A stretch of DNA of 64,000 nt from Trebouxia sp. TZW2008 (GCA_002118135.1 BDIU01000146.1:310001-374000), one strand, 5' to 3'. Positions 1-11,900 are shown, numbered from the stretch's first letter. Notes: generated by a model from the letters alone, not told the origin. Numbers and translations are program-made.

Positions 1-531
1 TGGTTCAAATCAGGGGCAGCCCTCGCCCGAAACAGGTCAGAGCTCTGCAGTGCGTCAGTCGCACGTGTGAGAGCATGCCAGCCAAGACCCTCCGGTTCTG
101 AATCGGTCATCGTGTGAAAACGATACCGCCGTATTGCCCTCAGACGCAAGCCTGCGACTAGCTGCTGATATTTGAGGGGTCAGTGCCCTGTGCTCGGCGC
201 TGTAAGTATCCAACCCCGGTGTGACCGGCTTTCAGTACTTTGTGCACAACAAACATTCGTCTGTACATTAAGTACCTAAGGCAGCCTGCACAATGCATGA
301 CGAGGTACCTGATGGACATCCGTCCGGTTCGTCCGTGGCACAGTTGTCTTGTCATTCTTTCAATCATATACGTAGCTAAAGTACTAGCGCTTTAGCTTTC
401 CTGGTAGTCAGTGACTACCAGTCACTGCCCCACATTCAGCTCGAAGCCAATCGAGTTGCAACCGAAAATCGCATGTCGAGCAGAAGCGCGTGACTTGCCC
501 CGCAAGGACCTTTGTATGCACCGTGGCTACA
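1..531. other. no gene recognised; upstream region of the Cys/His gene
   Basis: I see only short overlapping open frames on both strands with no recognisable domain. The last part is the presumed 5' leader and promoter of the gene starting at 532. Confidence 0.4.
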
Positions 532-1555
532 ATGGGTAACTGCTTTTCCTGCTGCTGCTGTGAGGGTTGTTGTGAAGGGTGCTGTGGCAACGGGAATGCA
601 GGCTCGAGCGATCACGAAACTTGCTGCGATTGTTGTGGCGAATCGTGTCTATGCTGCACAACCTGCTGCGGCGGTTGCTGCACCATTTGCGGGAACTGCA
701 CCGAAATGACAGTTGAAGCGGCTAAGACAGCCGAGCACCTGTCCGAAGGGGCGGAGAACATCACCAACATGCCTGGAAACTTGGTCTACGCTGCTGCTTC
801 TGGGGCGACGGCAGGACTAGCGGTCGGCACGTACCAAGTATGATTATTGTCAACAATTCTTCTCGCGCACTCGATGCTGTAGCACAGGATGTCTTGATTT
901 TTCACGCCTAGTGCACACCATCTCACACCATGGCCAAGGTCATGCAGGCGCATCGCTATCGCAGCTTTTGTGCTCAGCAAAGTGTCTACATGTTGCTGTT
1001 CTACAAGCTGTCGCGGTGTTGCTTGATCGACGGGACCGTACTCCTCCAAGCAAAGGTGGCAAAAGAAGTTTGCAAATGATGTTGCTAGCTTGTTGCTGCC
1101 TAGACTTCCAATCAATCATCACCTAGCTCGATTGGTGCATATATATGAGCATTACAGTGCATGTACATGTATATACATATATGCATTACAAGTATACATC
1201 TGAACTTGTGCACATGATCCTGCTGCTTTTGCAGGTTGCGCAAGGACTTGCACATCACAAGCCTGAACGCCATGACCCTGCTCCTTTTCCTGCTATGGGC
1301 AAAATCAAGAATAGCAGTCACAACAAAAACGGTAAGGAGAACCAAGCTCATCACCACCAGCAGCATTCCCAGCCTGCTCACCACAACGCTCATCATGCTC
1401 CTCCACATCATACCTCCCACCCTCACCGTCAACCTCATGGCCACCCTCACGGTCACCCTCAGCATGGACACCCTCAGCATGGTCACCCTCAACACGGCCA
1501 CCCTCAGCACGGGTATCCACAGCACGGTCACCTACAAGGCCGTCACCACCGTTGA
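532..1555 (+). CDS. Cys-rich/His-rich putative lipid-anchored metal-binding protein (208 aa, two exons)
   Basis: The exons are 532..837 and 1235..1555, joined in phase 0 by a GTATGA..TTTGCAG intron. The chosen ATG gives the N-terminus MGNCFSCCCC, a textbook N-myristoylation (MG) plus palmitoylation (Cys) signal. About 22 cysteines lie in the first 58 residues, mostly as CC pairs. A small hydrophobic Ala/Gly stretch follows (residues about 82-102). The whole second exon is rich in histidine (31 His) and ends in HPQHG repeats before a TGA stop. I do not recognise a family. Inference: a membrane-tethered protein that could bind soft metals (Cys half) and Ni/Zn/Cu (His half). A structural Cys-rich or surface protein is the alternative. 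An upstream in-frame ATG at 490 would spoil the MGNC start and is disfavoured. Confidence 0.72.
1437..1533 (+). repeat. 15-bp tandem coding repeat (HPQHG)
   Basis: Four HPQHG units and one YPQHG unit lie back to back, preceded by HPHG variants. The DNA units differ at synonymous positions (CAGCAT, CAACAC, CAGCAC), so the repeat has been under protein-level constraint for some time. Confidence 0.85.
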
Positions 1556-3899
1556 CTGTAGTGACTATAGCTAGCTAGCTCCTCAATTCCAAGGTAAGGT
1601 ATCACAAACGACACAGTTTTAGCTTGTGTCATGTTGCCTCTTCCATTTTGCAGCAAGATTATACACAGCCTTCACTGCTTGGCAAGTGGGGCTATCATGG
1701 TAAGTAAGTATCTGTTACGGTTTACAGACTATGACCACGGGCACAAAAAGTCACCATGAAACTTGCATGTTGCATTGTGCAGTCTGAATGGCATCAGACA
1801 GTCACTCTGATTGCCAGAACTTGTCAACACCCTACATTGCAATGCATGCATGGGTTTTGTTGCATTTTGGCAGATCTCATGCACACGCAAGTGAGCTGAT
1901 ATGCTATAGTAGCTACTTCAGCCTCGAGGTCTTGCTCAAGTCTTGCTGTATATTGTCATGCCTGGTTTAACTACTATTGTTGCTCGCAGGAAAGCTATTG
2001 CAGAAAGACCATCTGAGTTGGAAAAAGCAGGATTCAGATGGAAATTGTTCACCCTTGACACAATGCATTTGCATACTGTACCAGATACTGAAGACTCAGG
2101 ACCCATGCCCGCTAGCATGATGATGGGTGGCCAACTAAGGCCAACAAGAAGCTTGAACAACTGATGTGGCTGGGCTTTTAAGCCTAAATACATCTATAAT
2201 CTGCTGACAGTGTTGTCAGTGGTGCAAGCTTTGGCATGTCTGATTGAAAATTTTCGCAACACTGTTCTTGCTCAAGCAAAGCCCAGAGTTTGCCCATTGT
2301 GCTAAGAGTCTTGACGCACAGTATATACTTTGCAAGGCTACATAGTTTGCATACTTTGAAACATTATTAGTGACGAACAGTACCAGAGACACATTGCATC
2401 TTTGAATGGATTGATATGTCTACAACACCTTTGACTTCTCAAGTGTGTATGCCCGCAGATGATGTACACTAGTTAGCCAGCTTTCGATCTTTGGCTTGCA
2501 CATCCTCAACTTGATCATCGTCTGAATTTTGCTGAATATCACCAGCCAACATGTCACAGCTGCATGGCAGACTTGTGCAATGATGCCGTGGGTGTGCAGC
2601 ATGTGGGGTTAGGTCACTACAAGTAAATGTACCCAATAGTTACTCTCAATCAAGCTTATGGGCAAGTCTCAAGCAACTAGGCAGGCGACGTGCGGAGGTC
2701 CTCTGCATCAACAGCCATTATGCCAAGGTCAGCTGCTCTTGTGATGATGTAGCCTGCAAATCTGTACAGTGCAGCCCAGCATGGTTGGTGAGTCTGTCAG
2801 CACCTCATCAGTAGCGGCAGGCGTGTACGCGACATGTTGATGTGTGTTTAGCTCAGCTTCCTTCACAACAAACAACAGGCATGTCGGCATGCAATAAATG
2901 TTGCAGACGTCAGCTGGGAAGTGAACACCCACTAGCCATGGCAAGGACCTGGTCATGCATAGCGGCTTCAAGATGATGGGCTGCCTGGGAGGTGTCCTCC
3001 TGCAATGCCGCAAGCAGTGGTACAGCGTGTTGTAGTACTTGGGTTCACTGAACAAGCTTTGCAATCAACAATCCTGCAACGAAAAAATTGACATGAACAC
3101 CACCAGCAAGCAAATAGTTCAAGACTGCCGTCCCAATAATTGTTGACTTGACGAAATGCCCATACGACATCCATGCATTCATCTATGCTTCAATTGTTCT
3201 GCTAGCCTTGTTTCTCTCTTGCCTAGAGAACTTGCTGTGTTGTGCTAGGTTTGCAACAAGAGCATGGCAAAGGCATTGCTTTATACCCACAGATGACTAC
3301 ATCTGTTTCGGTAAGTCATGATTGTAATTGCGCTCCATGTAAGCAGCGTCACAGTGTCAGCCGATTTGTTCATCATCAGATTCTTCTGAAATGTGTGCCA
3401 TGTCAGCTCGGAACAAGCCATGATTGGTGAAGGACACCCACTTCTCAGATCCTGCACACTGTGCTTACATGCTGAAGGACAAGTTTAGTCTGCAGGCAAA
3501 ATATATTGCAGAGGTGTTGAAAACTTGAGCCTGCATATTACACTCCTCTGATACTGCTACTTTTGCTCTATAGCTACATTCTTGCCTTGAACATGTTGAC
3601 AACCGCAAAGAACATGACATGGCACTACAAACCAGACCAGTGCTTTGTGCAGAAAAGCCAAAGTCACCTGCGACTGATACGGCTTCTTGCTGCCTTCACC
3701 TGTGCTTGCACTTTGGCAGGTAGCTGCACAAACAAAAGTGCACGTTGCTGCTCAAAGTCAGCTATGCGCTCTACCTGTCCACATCATGAGAAGTCTATGC
3801 TTTGCGTTTGGATTGGGACTTGGCCTTTCATGTCTATGATAGTACAAAAAGCACATGCCATGCAGCAGTACAAGCTACAAGACTCACAAAGGTCTCACC
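1556..3899. other. no confirmed gene; a few exon-like segments
   Basis: Two plus-strand segments have good splice borders: about 1654..1698 (TTTGCAG before, GTAAGTAAGT after) and about 1990..2164 (CTCGCAG before, ending in TGA). I could not join them in phase to the gene ending at 1555, and their translations resemble nothing I know. They may be untranslated exons of that gene or remnants. The rest, 2165-3899, shows no supportable coding. Confidence 0.3.
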
Positions 3900-5032
3900 A
3901 GATGTAGCTGGGCTTCTCTAACATACAAGTGGGTGTAGGCTGCAATCAGTAGTTGGAAAAAGGAGTCACACATTGTCCTGAAATACTGCCCTGAACGGTC
4001 ATAACAGCACAGTGCATTCTCGTCCAGGGATGATAGCAGAGGCAAGCACCTTTCTAGATGTGGAAAGAGTTTGCAAACACATCATCCTGCATAAGAACCA
4101 ATATGTTTGAAGGCAGGTCAAGGCACATGACAGCACCACACACAACTGCATGCTGTTGACCTTGTGCACACCTTGTAATCAACAAGATCATCTCCAATAT
4201 CTACTAGATGCTGATCTACAAACATGAACTTCAGCAATATCTCATCAGGTGCATGACGCATCAGCTTGTGCAGCAACAAATGGAGGACCTGCATTACAGC
4301 ACTGCCTGATGTACCCATGATCTTTGACACATGTCAGCGTGCTTGTGCAATTGCAGACAAGGTTTGCTATCAAATCTTCAAATCTTTACAGCCATACAAG
4401 CTGCAAACAGCATGCGTAGCGCTACAAGAGGGTGACAAGTGTCAATGGCAAAAGCAATTGTAGTGTAGCCATGAGCACATGTCTGTCTGAAGTCAAGATC
4501 ATCTTGCCTTGTAATCAAAGCTCTTTGCCTCACTGGCCTTGTGCACATCATCCAGGCTGAAATCAGGAGCATCACCATCTCCCTGACTATGACTCAGCAT
4601 TGCCTTGCAAAGATTGCGTTCATCTGCCCAGTACTGCTTCCCCTGCAAAAGTAAGCCTCACTCTCACCCTGTAGCCAGGTGTCAAGCCAGCAAATGCTAC
4701 AGCTGTGTTGGTATCAAGCTTGATTTGCATGCATGTGCATGTCTTGAGGGCAGCAATGTTGTGCTGCTGCAGACCTGAGCAAGTTGATCAGTCAGATGCT
4801 GATCAAGTAGGCCCTTGTGCTTCAACGCCTTCAACAGTGCATCTTCGCCTGCATTGCATGGACTATTAAGGCTTGTTATAAGCAGGTCTGCAGCAAAGGT
4901 GTGCTTACCTGCAAGTAGCTCGCTCAGTCCACCTGCTGCACACAGCTTGTCATTGTCTTCATCCATTTGGTAGATTGTAGCTTCCACATAAACAAATATA
5001 TCAAGGTACTGAAACAAAGCCTGCAATGGCAA
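3900..5032 (-). pseudogene. remnant of a multi-exon gene of unrecognised conserved-looking family
   Basis: Minus-strand exon-like blocks read well as protein. One after TTGTTTCAG at about 5012 reads YLDIFVYVEA and continues to about 4762. One is at about 4440-4525. One at about 4166-4283 ends in IGDDLVDYK before GTGTGC, and one at about 4060-4096 begins DDVFANSFHI. The last is interrupted by TAG directly after FHI, in what looks like continuing coding (KGAC...). DDLVDY is faintly reminiscent of isoprenoid-synthase Asp motifs, but this is not enough to name a family. No start or end was found. The strand and the stop-interrupted state match the neighbouring SMU1 and RsmI remnants. Confidence 0.4.
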
Positions 5033-5280
5033 CTGGCACCGTATTGGAGCCTGTAACCCGGTGCTCCGTTGCAGATGCTTGCGCTCAGGTGCACTCTTGT
5101 GGCGTGCGAGGCGCTGCGTTCACCTCCGCCGAGTCCAAGCCATACAGCGGGAAACAAGACTTCGCAAAGTCCTCGATCGTAGTTCTCGAACGCTGTCTGC
5201 GAGCCAGGCACTGCCGAGAGGGTATGACTGTCCTTGGTGGCACAGCGCTCAACTTACAAAGCTTTATATGAACACTGAGA

Positions 5281-6891
5281 GTGTTCATGTTCAGCATTTT
5301 GCGACTGAAGCCGATGAACTGCTCGTCAGCCTCATGATGCAGGTCCTTCTTGAGCTTGCCAGTGATGAAGTCCCGCATCTGCTGGAAACAATGTTTCAAA
5401 TGGTGTGCGCTCAGCCATGAGGAACGAGTTTTACGGGGACACATGCCTTTTGATTGCTTGATCATGTACATCGTCCTTCCCAGTAGTCTGCTCAATGACA
5501 AGCATGATGCTGTCAGCTTGAGTCAATCAGTTGAGTGAATGCAAGCAGATGTTGAGGGGACAGAGCAATTGCTTGCAGCTTCAGTATAGGGGAAGGAAGG
5601 ACAAGTCAACGGAAGCAGGCTGTCAAAAAAGTTGAGCATCCACCTCTATGAAGCCATCAGCACTGCCAGTGACCAGCATTTGACCATCAGGAGAAAAGAC
5701 TGCACACTCAGGGTGGCTCTTCTTGCCAAACTTGATAGTACGGTCAAGCTTACCAGGGTAGCGCTCCACCTCATCACGAGTGCCTTGTGCTGTGCCACGG
5801 AATAGGTCAAAAGCTGTGCTAGGAGGCAGCAGTCCTTGATGCTGCAACCTGTTTGACATGGTGTTATGATTGCTGTGCTGCCACCAGACTGGCGCCCAGC
5901 TGAACTGGCATTTTGGGCTATCAGCAGACACTATGAACTGCCTTTGACAAACATGAGCAATTTTAGCTAAAATGCTGCATTGCTGGCGCAGATGGCAGTG
6001 CCAACTTTGGACTTTAATGTATAGCAGCAAGGGGCAAACCATGCATGGGCAACAGCCAAATGCATATGGGTACACAATTGGTCACCATTTCAAGGCTTGG
6101 CCAATGAGTGCCATCAGCCTCTGTGGAGGCACAGTGGACACCTCTTTGCACAAGGCATGTGCTGGCTGACCTCTCCGCTTCTCCTTTGTTGTCCCAGAAC
6201 CTCCTTGCAACCATGCAAAAGATCGTGCAACGTCGATGGTGGTGCTGCATCAGCAGCAGTGGAAAACTTGAATGTGAAGTCATTGATCAATCCCCAATTG
6301 TTGGCAATGGTGGGCATACTTGATGTCAAAGTAGGTTCGAGCGCAAAGGTGCTCAAGCTTGAGAAATTTTTATGGCTCTTCCTGCTTCATTCTGTCAAAG
6401 AAAGGTGTCTGCCGCAGCAGTGCATGCACTGTATCTACTTCTCTGCATTCAACCATTTCGAGCACCATCTGCACCATGCACTCATTGTCAAGCAGGCAAT
6501 GTGGGATCGAAGACATGGCAAAAGCAGCTGTCTTGCGCGCTCACAGGACATGGCAGAGTCTGGTGGCTTAAATGTTCATACATCATTTCAAGTTTTCCTT
6601 GTGGCAGCTTGAGCCTTGCTACCAGTGGCAACACTTGATCCCAAAGGCCGTTGTTTATTTCTGAGACAAAGGTTTCAACGCTTTCCACAGTGTTCAGTGA
6701 CACTTGGCACTCATTCTGCATAGCAGCAAGCTTCAGAATGCTGCTTTGTGGGCCAGCTTGCTACATCTAACAGGCCTTGCTGAAGCCATACAGTCCACTG
6801 TGACCTGAATAGCGGTGAGGGAGTCGAGCAACGAGTCTTCCTTGCAAAACTGCAGAATGATCTTGATCACACTGCGGTTCAACGCAGCTAG
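5281..6891 (-). pseudogene. SMU1: SMU1-like splicing factor, truncated pseudogene
   Basis: SMU1 is a spliceosome-associated LisH/CTLH/WD40 protein. Recognisable pieces occur in order: the LisH exon 6805..6891 (VIKIILQF, KEDSLLDSL), the CTLH exon from 6715 (VSLNTVES, EINNGLWD, LKLPQGK), the next segment (MVLEMVE, HALLRQT) at about 6375-6455, KEKRRGQ and [19 protein letters not shown] at about 6085-6190, and [22 protein letters not shown] and [10 protein letters not shown] at 5640-5855. The last piece is GKLKKDLHHEAD near 5330-5375. A TAA stop at complement(6370..6372) falls in MKQEEP-stop-KFLKLEHL, where the family has Glu. No initiator exon exists, and WD repeats beyond the second are missing. 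The coding identity is strong; the broken state is direct. Confidence 0.8.
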
Positions 6892-6943
6892 CTGTAAGAA
6901 TAGCCAAAATGAAAGTGAGATACATGTCAGAGACTCTCTAAGA

Positions 6944-7555
6944 TTAATTCTTTGCATCCTGCACCTCCAACGCAGCAACATAGGCTTGTTTGCGGCGAAC
7001 GCTGAGCTGTCTGCTCACAATCTTGGCTGCAGAAGAAGTGGACTCCCCAGATGACATCAGAGCAGCCACTTCTTGCTTGATATCCTCTGCAATTACTTCA
7101 GAGGCCATGGGCAAAGCTCCCTCAATGACCATGGTCACTTCACCCTGTAGTGACCAAAGTAAACATGTGGCACGAGTGCTGCTGCAGAAATTGCTGAGTA
7201 GGGAAGAATGCCAGCTTGCTATCACATTCTGCTGCATGATTCAGACAATACAGCAGAAGAAGCCAGAGCAACACCTTTGCAGCTGTCTCGCTATACTTCA
7301 AAACAGCTTCCTTGAGAGTACACCGCACAAACTCTTCTGGACCTGCAACTCATGCAGCCATCAGCACATGTTGGCCTTTTCAGGTAATCCATCAAATTCA
7401 TGCAAACACAAACACTAGTGAAGCCACCTTTGTCAGCTAGCAGACAACAACACATTTTCGGTCTTGGCCCAGTATTGATGCAGCATCATTCAGGACTGCA
7501 AGCAGGTCGTGGGGAGGCACAAAGATGACTAGGGTGTGGGTGACTTCTGCACATA
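6944..7555 (-). pseudogene. RsmI-like 16S rRNA 2'-O-methyltransferase, C-terminal fragment
   Basis: RsmI (tetrapyrrole-methylase fold) methylates C1402 of bacterial or organellar small-subunit rRNA. Three exons match the family's C-terminal half. About 7425..7553 reads THTLVIFVPPHDLL and ends LTK. About 7267..7330 reads EEFVRCTLKEAV. 6944..7144 reads GEVTMVIEG, then a C-terminal helix-rich tail and TAA. The first is broken by TAG at complement(7437..7439), in the place of the RELTK motif (here VVVC-stop-LTK). The N-terminal SAM-binding half is absent; the sequence runs into the retroelement instead. Its stop lies only 53 bp from the first SMU1 exon, so neither remnant has room for normal gene ends. 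Confidence 0.72.
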
Positions 7556-7910
7556 GCACAAAGACTATTTTGACAGGGTCACAAGGCCCTTCCTCTACCT
7601 AAATGGGGCTATGGGTGTTGCTTCTGTATGGGTGCAGCCTCAGTTGCATTGCGTACAGTGTCAGATGACCAGATGATAGACAGAATGACAGCATAGATAC
7701 TAGCATTGTAAATTACCAGACGTCATGCAGAGCAATGCCAAGCTCAGATGTTGCCCTTTGTTACTTGCAACACTCTTCCACTTGTCGAGAAAGCATCAGC
7801 AGCTGAGCGCGCTGATGGATCCTATCGGGGTCCAGACCAAGGCAGGCCAAGGCAGCCATAAAGACTGACCGTTGCAATGCATGCGGTGGCACGGGTGATT
7901 GGGCTCATGA

Positions 7911-8429
7911 ATGCCCATCCAAGAATGCTGGTCGGAACAAAGGCAGCAACCACCATGGCAGCCATGGCAAGTGAAGCAACAACTGGCAGCAAGGGTGCTG
8001 GTTGATTCTGGTGCTTCACATTGCTATGAGGCAGAGGATTTCATCCAGAAGCATAAATTGCAAGTCAAGGCATTGTCAGTTGGTCTACGGATGGCAAATG
8101 GAAGCAAAGCCAAGTGTGTGGGAGTGTGCACTCTAGACGTGACAATACAGTCTTGGACAGGCAGTGTTGATGCTTGTGTGTTGAAGCTTAACAGTGACTG
8201 TGACATTATATTTGGACAGAATTGGTGCTGTGCCAATAAGGCTGATATTCTGTACAGTCAGAAATGTCTAACCATTGGTCATTTCACCACGGATGGTTCA
8301 GTGCATACATTGCAGTGCGATCGGGATCAGTTTGTGAGCTGCCCAATCATCAGAGCGGTCTCGCTTCAGGATCATTTAGCTTGGCAGTATGCATGGTCAA
8401 GCCTTGCAATGAGGCAAGTGCAGATGTGA
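7911..8429 (+). pseudogene. retroelement aspartic protease region
   Basis: The open frame carries the retropepsin active site LVDSGASHCY and the later IIFGQNWC segment typical of Ty3/gypsy proteases. The preceding zinc knuckle (7873..7914) is in another frame, and the reverse transcriptase frame begins in an overlapping register at 8264, so two frame breaks separate gag, protease and pol. Confidence 0.8.
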
Positions 8430-9646
8430 CTACTCAGGGTGCTGCATTAAGGACTCCTGGAATGCATAGCTTGCTGCATGACTTCAAGGATGTATTTCCT
8501 GAGGAGCTGCCTAATGAGTTGCCGCCTGAGCGCACAACATTTCATACAAAACCGCTCAAGGAAGGTGTTGTACCTCCTGCTAGGAAGTCTTATAGGCTGA
8601 GTGGGCCTGAGTTGCAGGAAGTAGAAAAGCAGGTCAAAGGACTGCTGGCTGAAGGCTTTATTCAGCCTAGCTCTAGCCCAAATGGTTCACCAATCTTATT
8701 TGTGTCCAAGGCAGATGGAACAACACTCAGGATGTGCATAGACTATAGAGCGGTGAACAAGCAAACTGTTAAAGCCAGGTATCCCTTACCAAGGATTGAT
8801 GATCTGTTTGACCAATTGCAAGGGGCCAAGGTGTTCAGCAGTATTGATGTGCAAAGCGCATATCATCAAGTTAGGCTGAAGCCTGAAGATGTGCCCAAAA
8901 CAGCATTCACCACGCCAATGGGGCTGTTTGAGTCACTAGTGCTGACATTTGGTCTTACCAATGCACCTGGGACCTTTCAGTCAGTCATGAATGAGGTGTT
9001 GGGTGATGTCATTGGCAAGTTTGTGCTTGTGTATCTGGAAGATGTGGTTATATTCAGCAAGACGGCTGAAGAGCACATGCATCACCTCAGAATTGTGTTG
9101 GAATTGCTGAGGAAGCACAGATTGTTTGCCAAACTGCCAAAGTGTAGCTTTATGCAGTCAGAACTCAAGTTCTTGGGCCATATTGTGGGTGCCCAGGGCT
9201 TGCAGGGTCACCCCAAGAAGGTGGCCATTGTCAAGAAACGGCCAGTGCCTAGCAATGTGGCACAGCTCAGGTCATTCTTAGGATTGGCAAACTACTTCAA
9301 GAAGTTAGTTGTTGGCTGGGCAGCGCTTGTGGCGCCGTTGCAGCAGCTCACAAAGAAAGACAAGGCCTATGAACGGACTGCTGAGTGCAATGAAAGCTTT
9401 CAGGGTGTCAAGGAGGCCCTAGCAAATGCTGCTGTGTTGGCATTGCCTGACTTCAACAACCGTTTTGAGGTGGTTTGTGATGCTTCTGGGGTTGGCCTAG
9501 GTGCTGTCTTAGTGCAAGGGGGTAGACCCATTGCGTTTGAAGGCAAGCGGCTGAAGCATTCAGAAATGAGTTACACAGTTAGTGAGAAGGAAATGTTGGC
9601 AGTAGTCCATGCCCTTGAGTTGTGGAGGTGCTATCTTGAGGGGTAA
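8264..9646 (+). pseudogene. retroelement reverse transcriptase / RNase H start
   Basis: Standard Ty3/gypsy RT landmarks are present: FPEELPNELPP, SYRLSGPE, DYRAVNKQT, PLPRIDDLFD, FSSIDVQSAYHQ, LTFGLTNAP, FLGHIVG and the RNase H start DASGVGLGAVLVQ. The catalytic YxDD box reads YLED (Glu codon at 9038..9040) in place of YLDD, which should disable polymerisation. The frame ends at a TAA (9644..9646) in the middle of RNase H, and coding resumes directly after it (EFTVVTDHSP). Confidence 0.88.
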
Positions 9647-9649
9647 GAG

Positions 9650-11217
9650 TTTACGGTGGTGACTGACCACAGCCCCAACACCTTCATTCTTACTCAGGCT
9701 GTATTAAGCCCTAAGAAGGCTAGGTGGGCTGAAAAGCTGCCACGGTTCTCCTTTGTTTGGGAGTACAGACCTGGCAGGACCAATGTTGCTGACCCTCTAA
9801 GCAGACATTTGCTGGTGGTTGCTAATGCTGTGTTGTGTGCACTAGCTACTTTGGGGATGGAGGATGTGCAAGACAGTGATGAGGCCTCTGTGGGAGGTGA
9901 CATCATGTCTGAGATACTAGCGGGTTATGCTCAGGATCCTTGGTATGCTGATGAAGCTAACGTAGCTACAGCAGCTTTGAGGCTGGAGGGAGGCGCATAT
10001 TGACAAGGCAGTGCGCTTGCTGTGCCTGCTGTGCCTGCAGTCAGGTCTGAGATCCTGCCTGAGCTGCATGATGCCAGCTATGCTGGACATGTGGGCATCC
10101 ACATGGCTGAAAACAGTGTCAAGAGGATATACTGGTGGCACCCAGCTGGAAAGCTAGTGCCATTGCCAATACCTGCTGGTTCTTGGGATACAGTGACCAT
10201 AGATAAGATCACTCACTTGCCCAAAACAGTGGGAGGGTTCACAGGCATCTTTGTGGCAGTAGATAAGCTGACAAAGATGGTGCATATGGCTCCTTGTCAT
10301 GACACTGATGATGCCAAAGCCACAGCTGACCTGTTCAGGGATATTGTGTTCAGGTTGCATGGCATGCCTAGGACAGTAGTGTCAGACAGAGGACAAACAA
10401 ATTTGCAGCAGCTGTTTTCAAAGCTGTGGCTACGGACCATTGTCAGTCCACGTCATTTCACCCAGCAAGTAATGGGCAAACTGAGCGCATGAACAGAGTT
10501 CTTGAGGACATGCCGAGACATTATGTCAATCCTAGACAGGATGACTGGGATACGATGCTACCAATGGTGGAGTTTGCCATTAACTGTGCTTTTTAGGACA
10601 GCATTCAGGATACGCCGTTCTGTTTGAACTATGGCAGACATCCTAGGCTCCCGACGGATGCGAGGTTGCCTGAGACCAACCTTGCTGCTCACAAGTACCT
10701 GGACAACATTGACCAAGCACTCAAAAAGGCAAAGGTGTGCCGTGAAGCAGCTCGGCAACGGCAAAAGCATTATGCTAAAACCCTCAGGTCACCATTGTCC
10801 TTGGAAGTAGGAAACATGGTGCTGTTGAGCACTGAGAACATCCCTCTACGTTCAATTGGCACAAGAAAGCTGCTGATGAAGCGGGTGGGACCGTACTCTG
10901 TAGTTCGCCAGGTGAATGAGGTGGCATATCAGTTGGATTTGCCAGCTTGATGGAGAATACATAATATTTTCCATGTCAGTCTGCTAAAGCCTTACCTGGA
11001 AAATGGAAGGCATCGACCACCCCCACCTGCTTTGATGGTGGAGGGGGAGGATGAGTATGAGGTGGAGGATATCCTCGCTCATGAGCCAAAAAGCAAAACC
11101 AGAAATGACAAGGGTGTGAAGTTCTTGGTCAAATGGATAGGTTATGGAATTGAGAACAACACCTGGGAGCCCTTCAGTAATCTAAAGAATGATCCACAAG
11201 CGCTTGATGAGTTTTGA
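9650..11217 (+). pseudogene. retroelement RNase H end, integrase and chromodomain
   Basis: After the RNase H tail (TDHSPNTF, PGRTNVADPLSRH) come the integrase HHCC start (GHVGIHMAE), an abrupt jump from RIYWW to PAGKLVPLP that removes the Cys pair, the catalytic core (DTVTIDKITHLP, VVSDRGQT), and a C-terminal region with VGPYSVVRQV, HVSLLKPYLENG and a chromodomain (YEVEDILAHEP, FLVKWIGYG, NTWEP). Stops at 10001, 10594, 10948 and 11215 break it. Several correspond to Trp or Gln codons changed by a single C-to-T or G-to-A transition. Confidence 0.82.
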
Positions 11218-11755
11218 GACAAAGTTGCAGCGCAAGCAGCTCAGCCTTCGAAAGGCTTTGGCGGTGGGGTGGCTTTTGCTAGCCGTAGGAGTGCTAGTTT
11301 GGTCAAGAGGTCAATCTAGGTTGTCCCTTTGGCTCAAGACGTCATTGGATCCTCACATGAAGCATGCATGCGTCAGTGATCAGACTTTTTTGTTGCACAC
11401 ACTGATTGGCTGAACAAGGCAGGGGCGGTCCAGCGTTGCATAGCAATTGTCAGCGCCAATTTGCTGTGCAGTACCGCACAAATGGTACTTGGTGATAGAT
11501 GTTAGCCACATCGCGTCACTATTTGGTTAGTCTTCATGCCAAGGTCTTTGCTTACACGGGTTACGAGTTTCTTGTACATCAAAAGAGTACACTAGAAGTG
11601 CGAACAACATAAGGCTAAGGCGAAAGGCTGCCTTACGAAGTATCATGTATACTAGAAGTACGTGGACAGTGAAGTATCGCTGGAGCACATTGTAAACTAA
11701 AAAAGGAATAATGGGACAGGTGGTTATAAGCAAAAGCAAATGTTGGAAAGGAGTT

Positions 11756-11900
11756 TTCAGGGAAGGGAGGTATGTAACGGTTGCGTGCGTTACAATATCA
11801 GTCCAAGGTTGTAACTGTCCTTGAGGAGTTACGAACCAACATATAGGCTCTGCAGCCAACGCCACTCGTGTGATTTCCACACGACCTTCTTGCGCATAGA
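11756..11900 (+). other. candidate polypurine tract and 3' LTR start
   Basis: AGGGAAGGGAGG immediately before TATGTAACGG fits a plus-strand polypurine primer followed by an LTR beginning TG at about 11773. No second LTR copy exists in the window, so the LTR end cannot be fixed. Confidence 0.35.

Larger units (their letters stand above)
7870..11900 (+). mobile_element. decayed Ty3/gypsy LTR retrotransposon of chromovirus type
   Basis: Parts in order are a gag zinc knuckle remnant (7873..7914, CNACGGTGDWAHEC, where the usual His is Asp), aspartic protease (LVDSGASHCY), reverse transcriptase, RNase H, integrase and a C-terminal chromodomain. This order and the chromodomain define chromoviruses. 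Damage includes a frameshift after the zinc knuckle, in-frame stops at 9644, 10001, 10594, 10948 and 11215, a frameshift near 10470, and an apparent internal deletion in the integrase zinc-binding region. No 5' LTR was found upstream; the element abuts the RsmI remnant. A 3' LTR may start near 11773. It is an old, immobile, 5'-truncated copy. Confidence 0.9.

Noticed and set aside
5085..5501. A 138-aa minus-strand gene
   Set aside because: Its first part is the SMU1 remnant (GKLKKDL); the rest is read-through without domain.
7600..11900. A complete LTR retrotransposon with two LTRs
   Set aside because: No direct repeat of the candidate 3' LTR start was found upstream, and the 5' side runs into the RsmI remnant.
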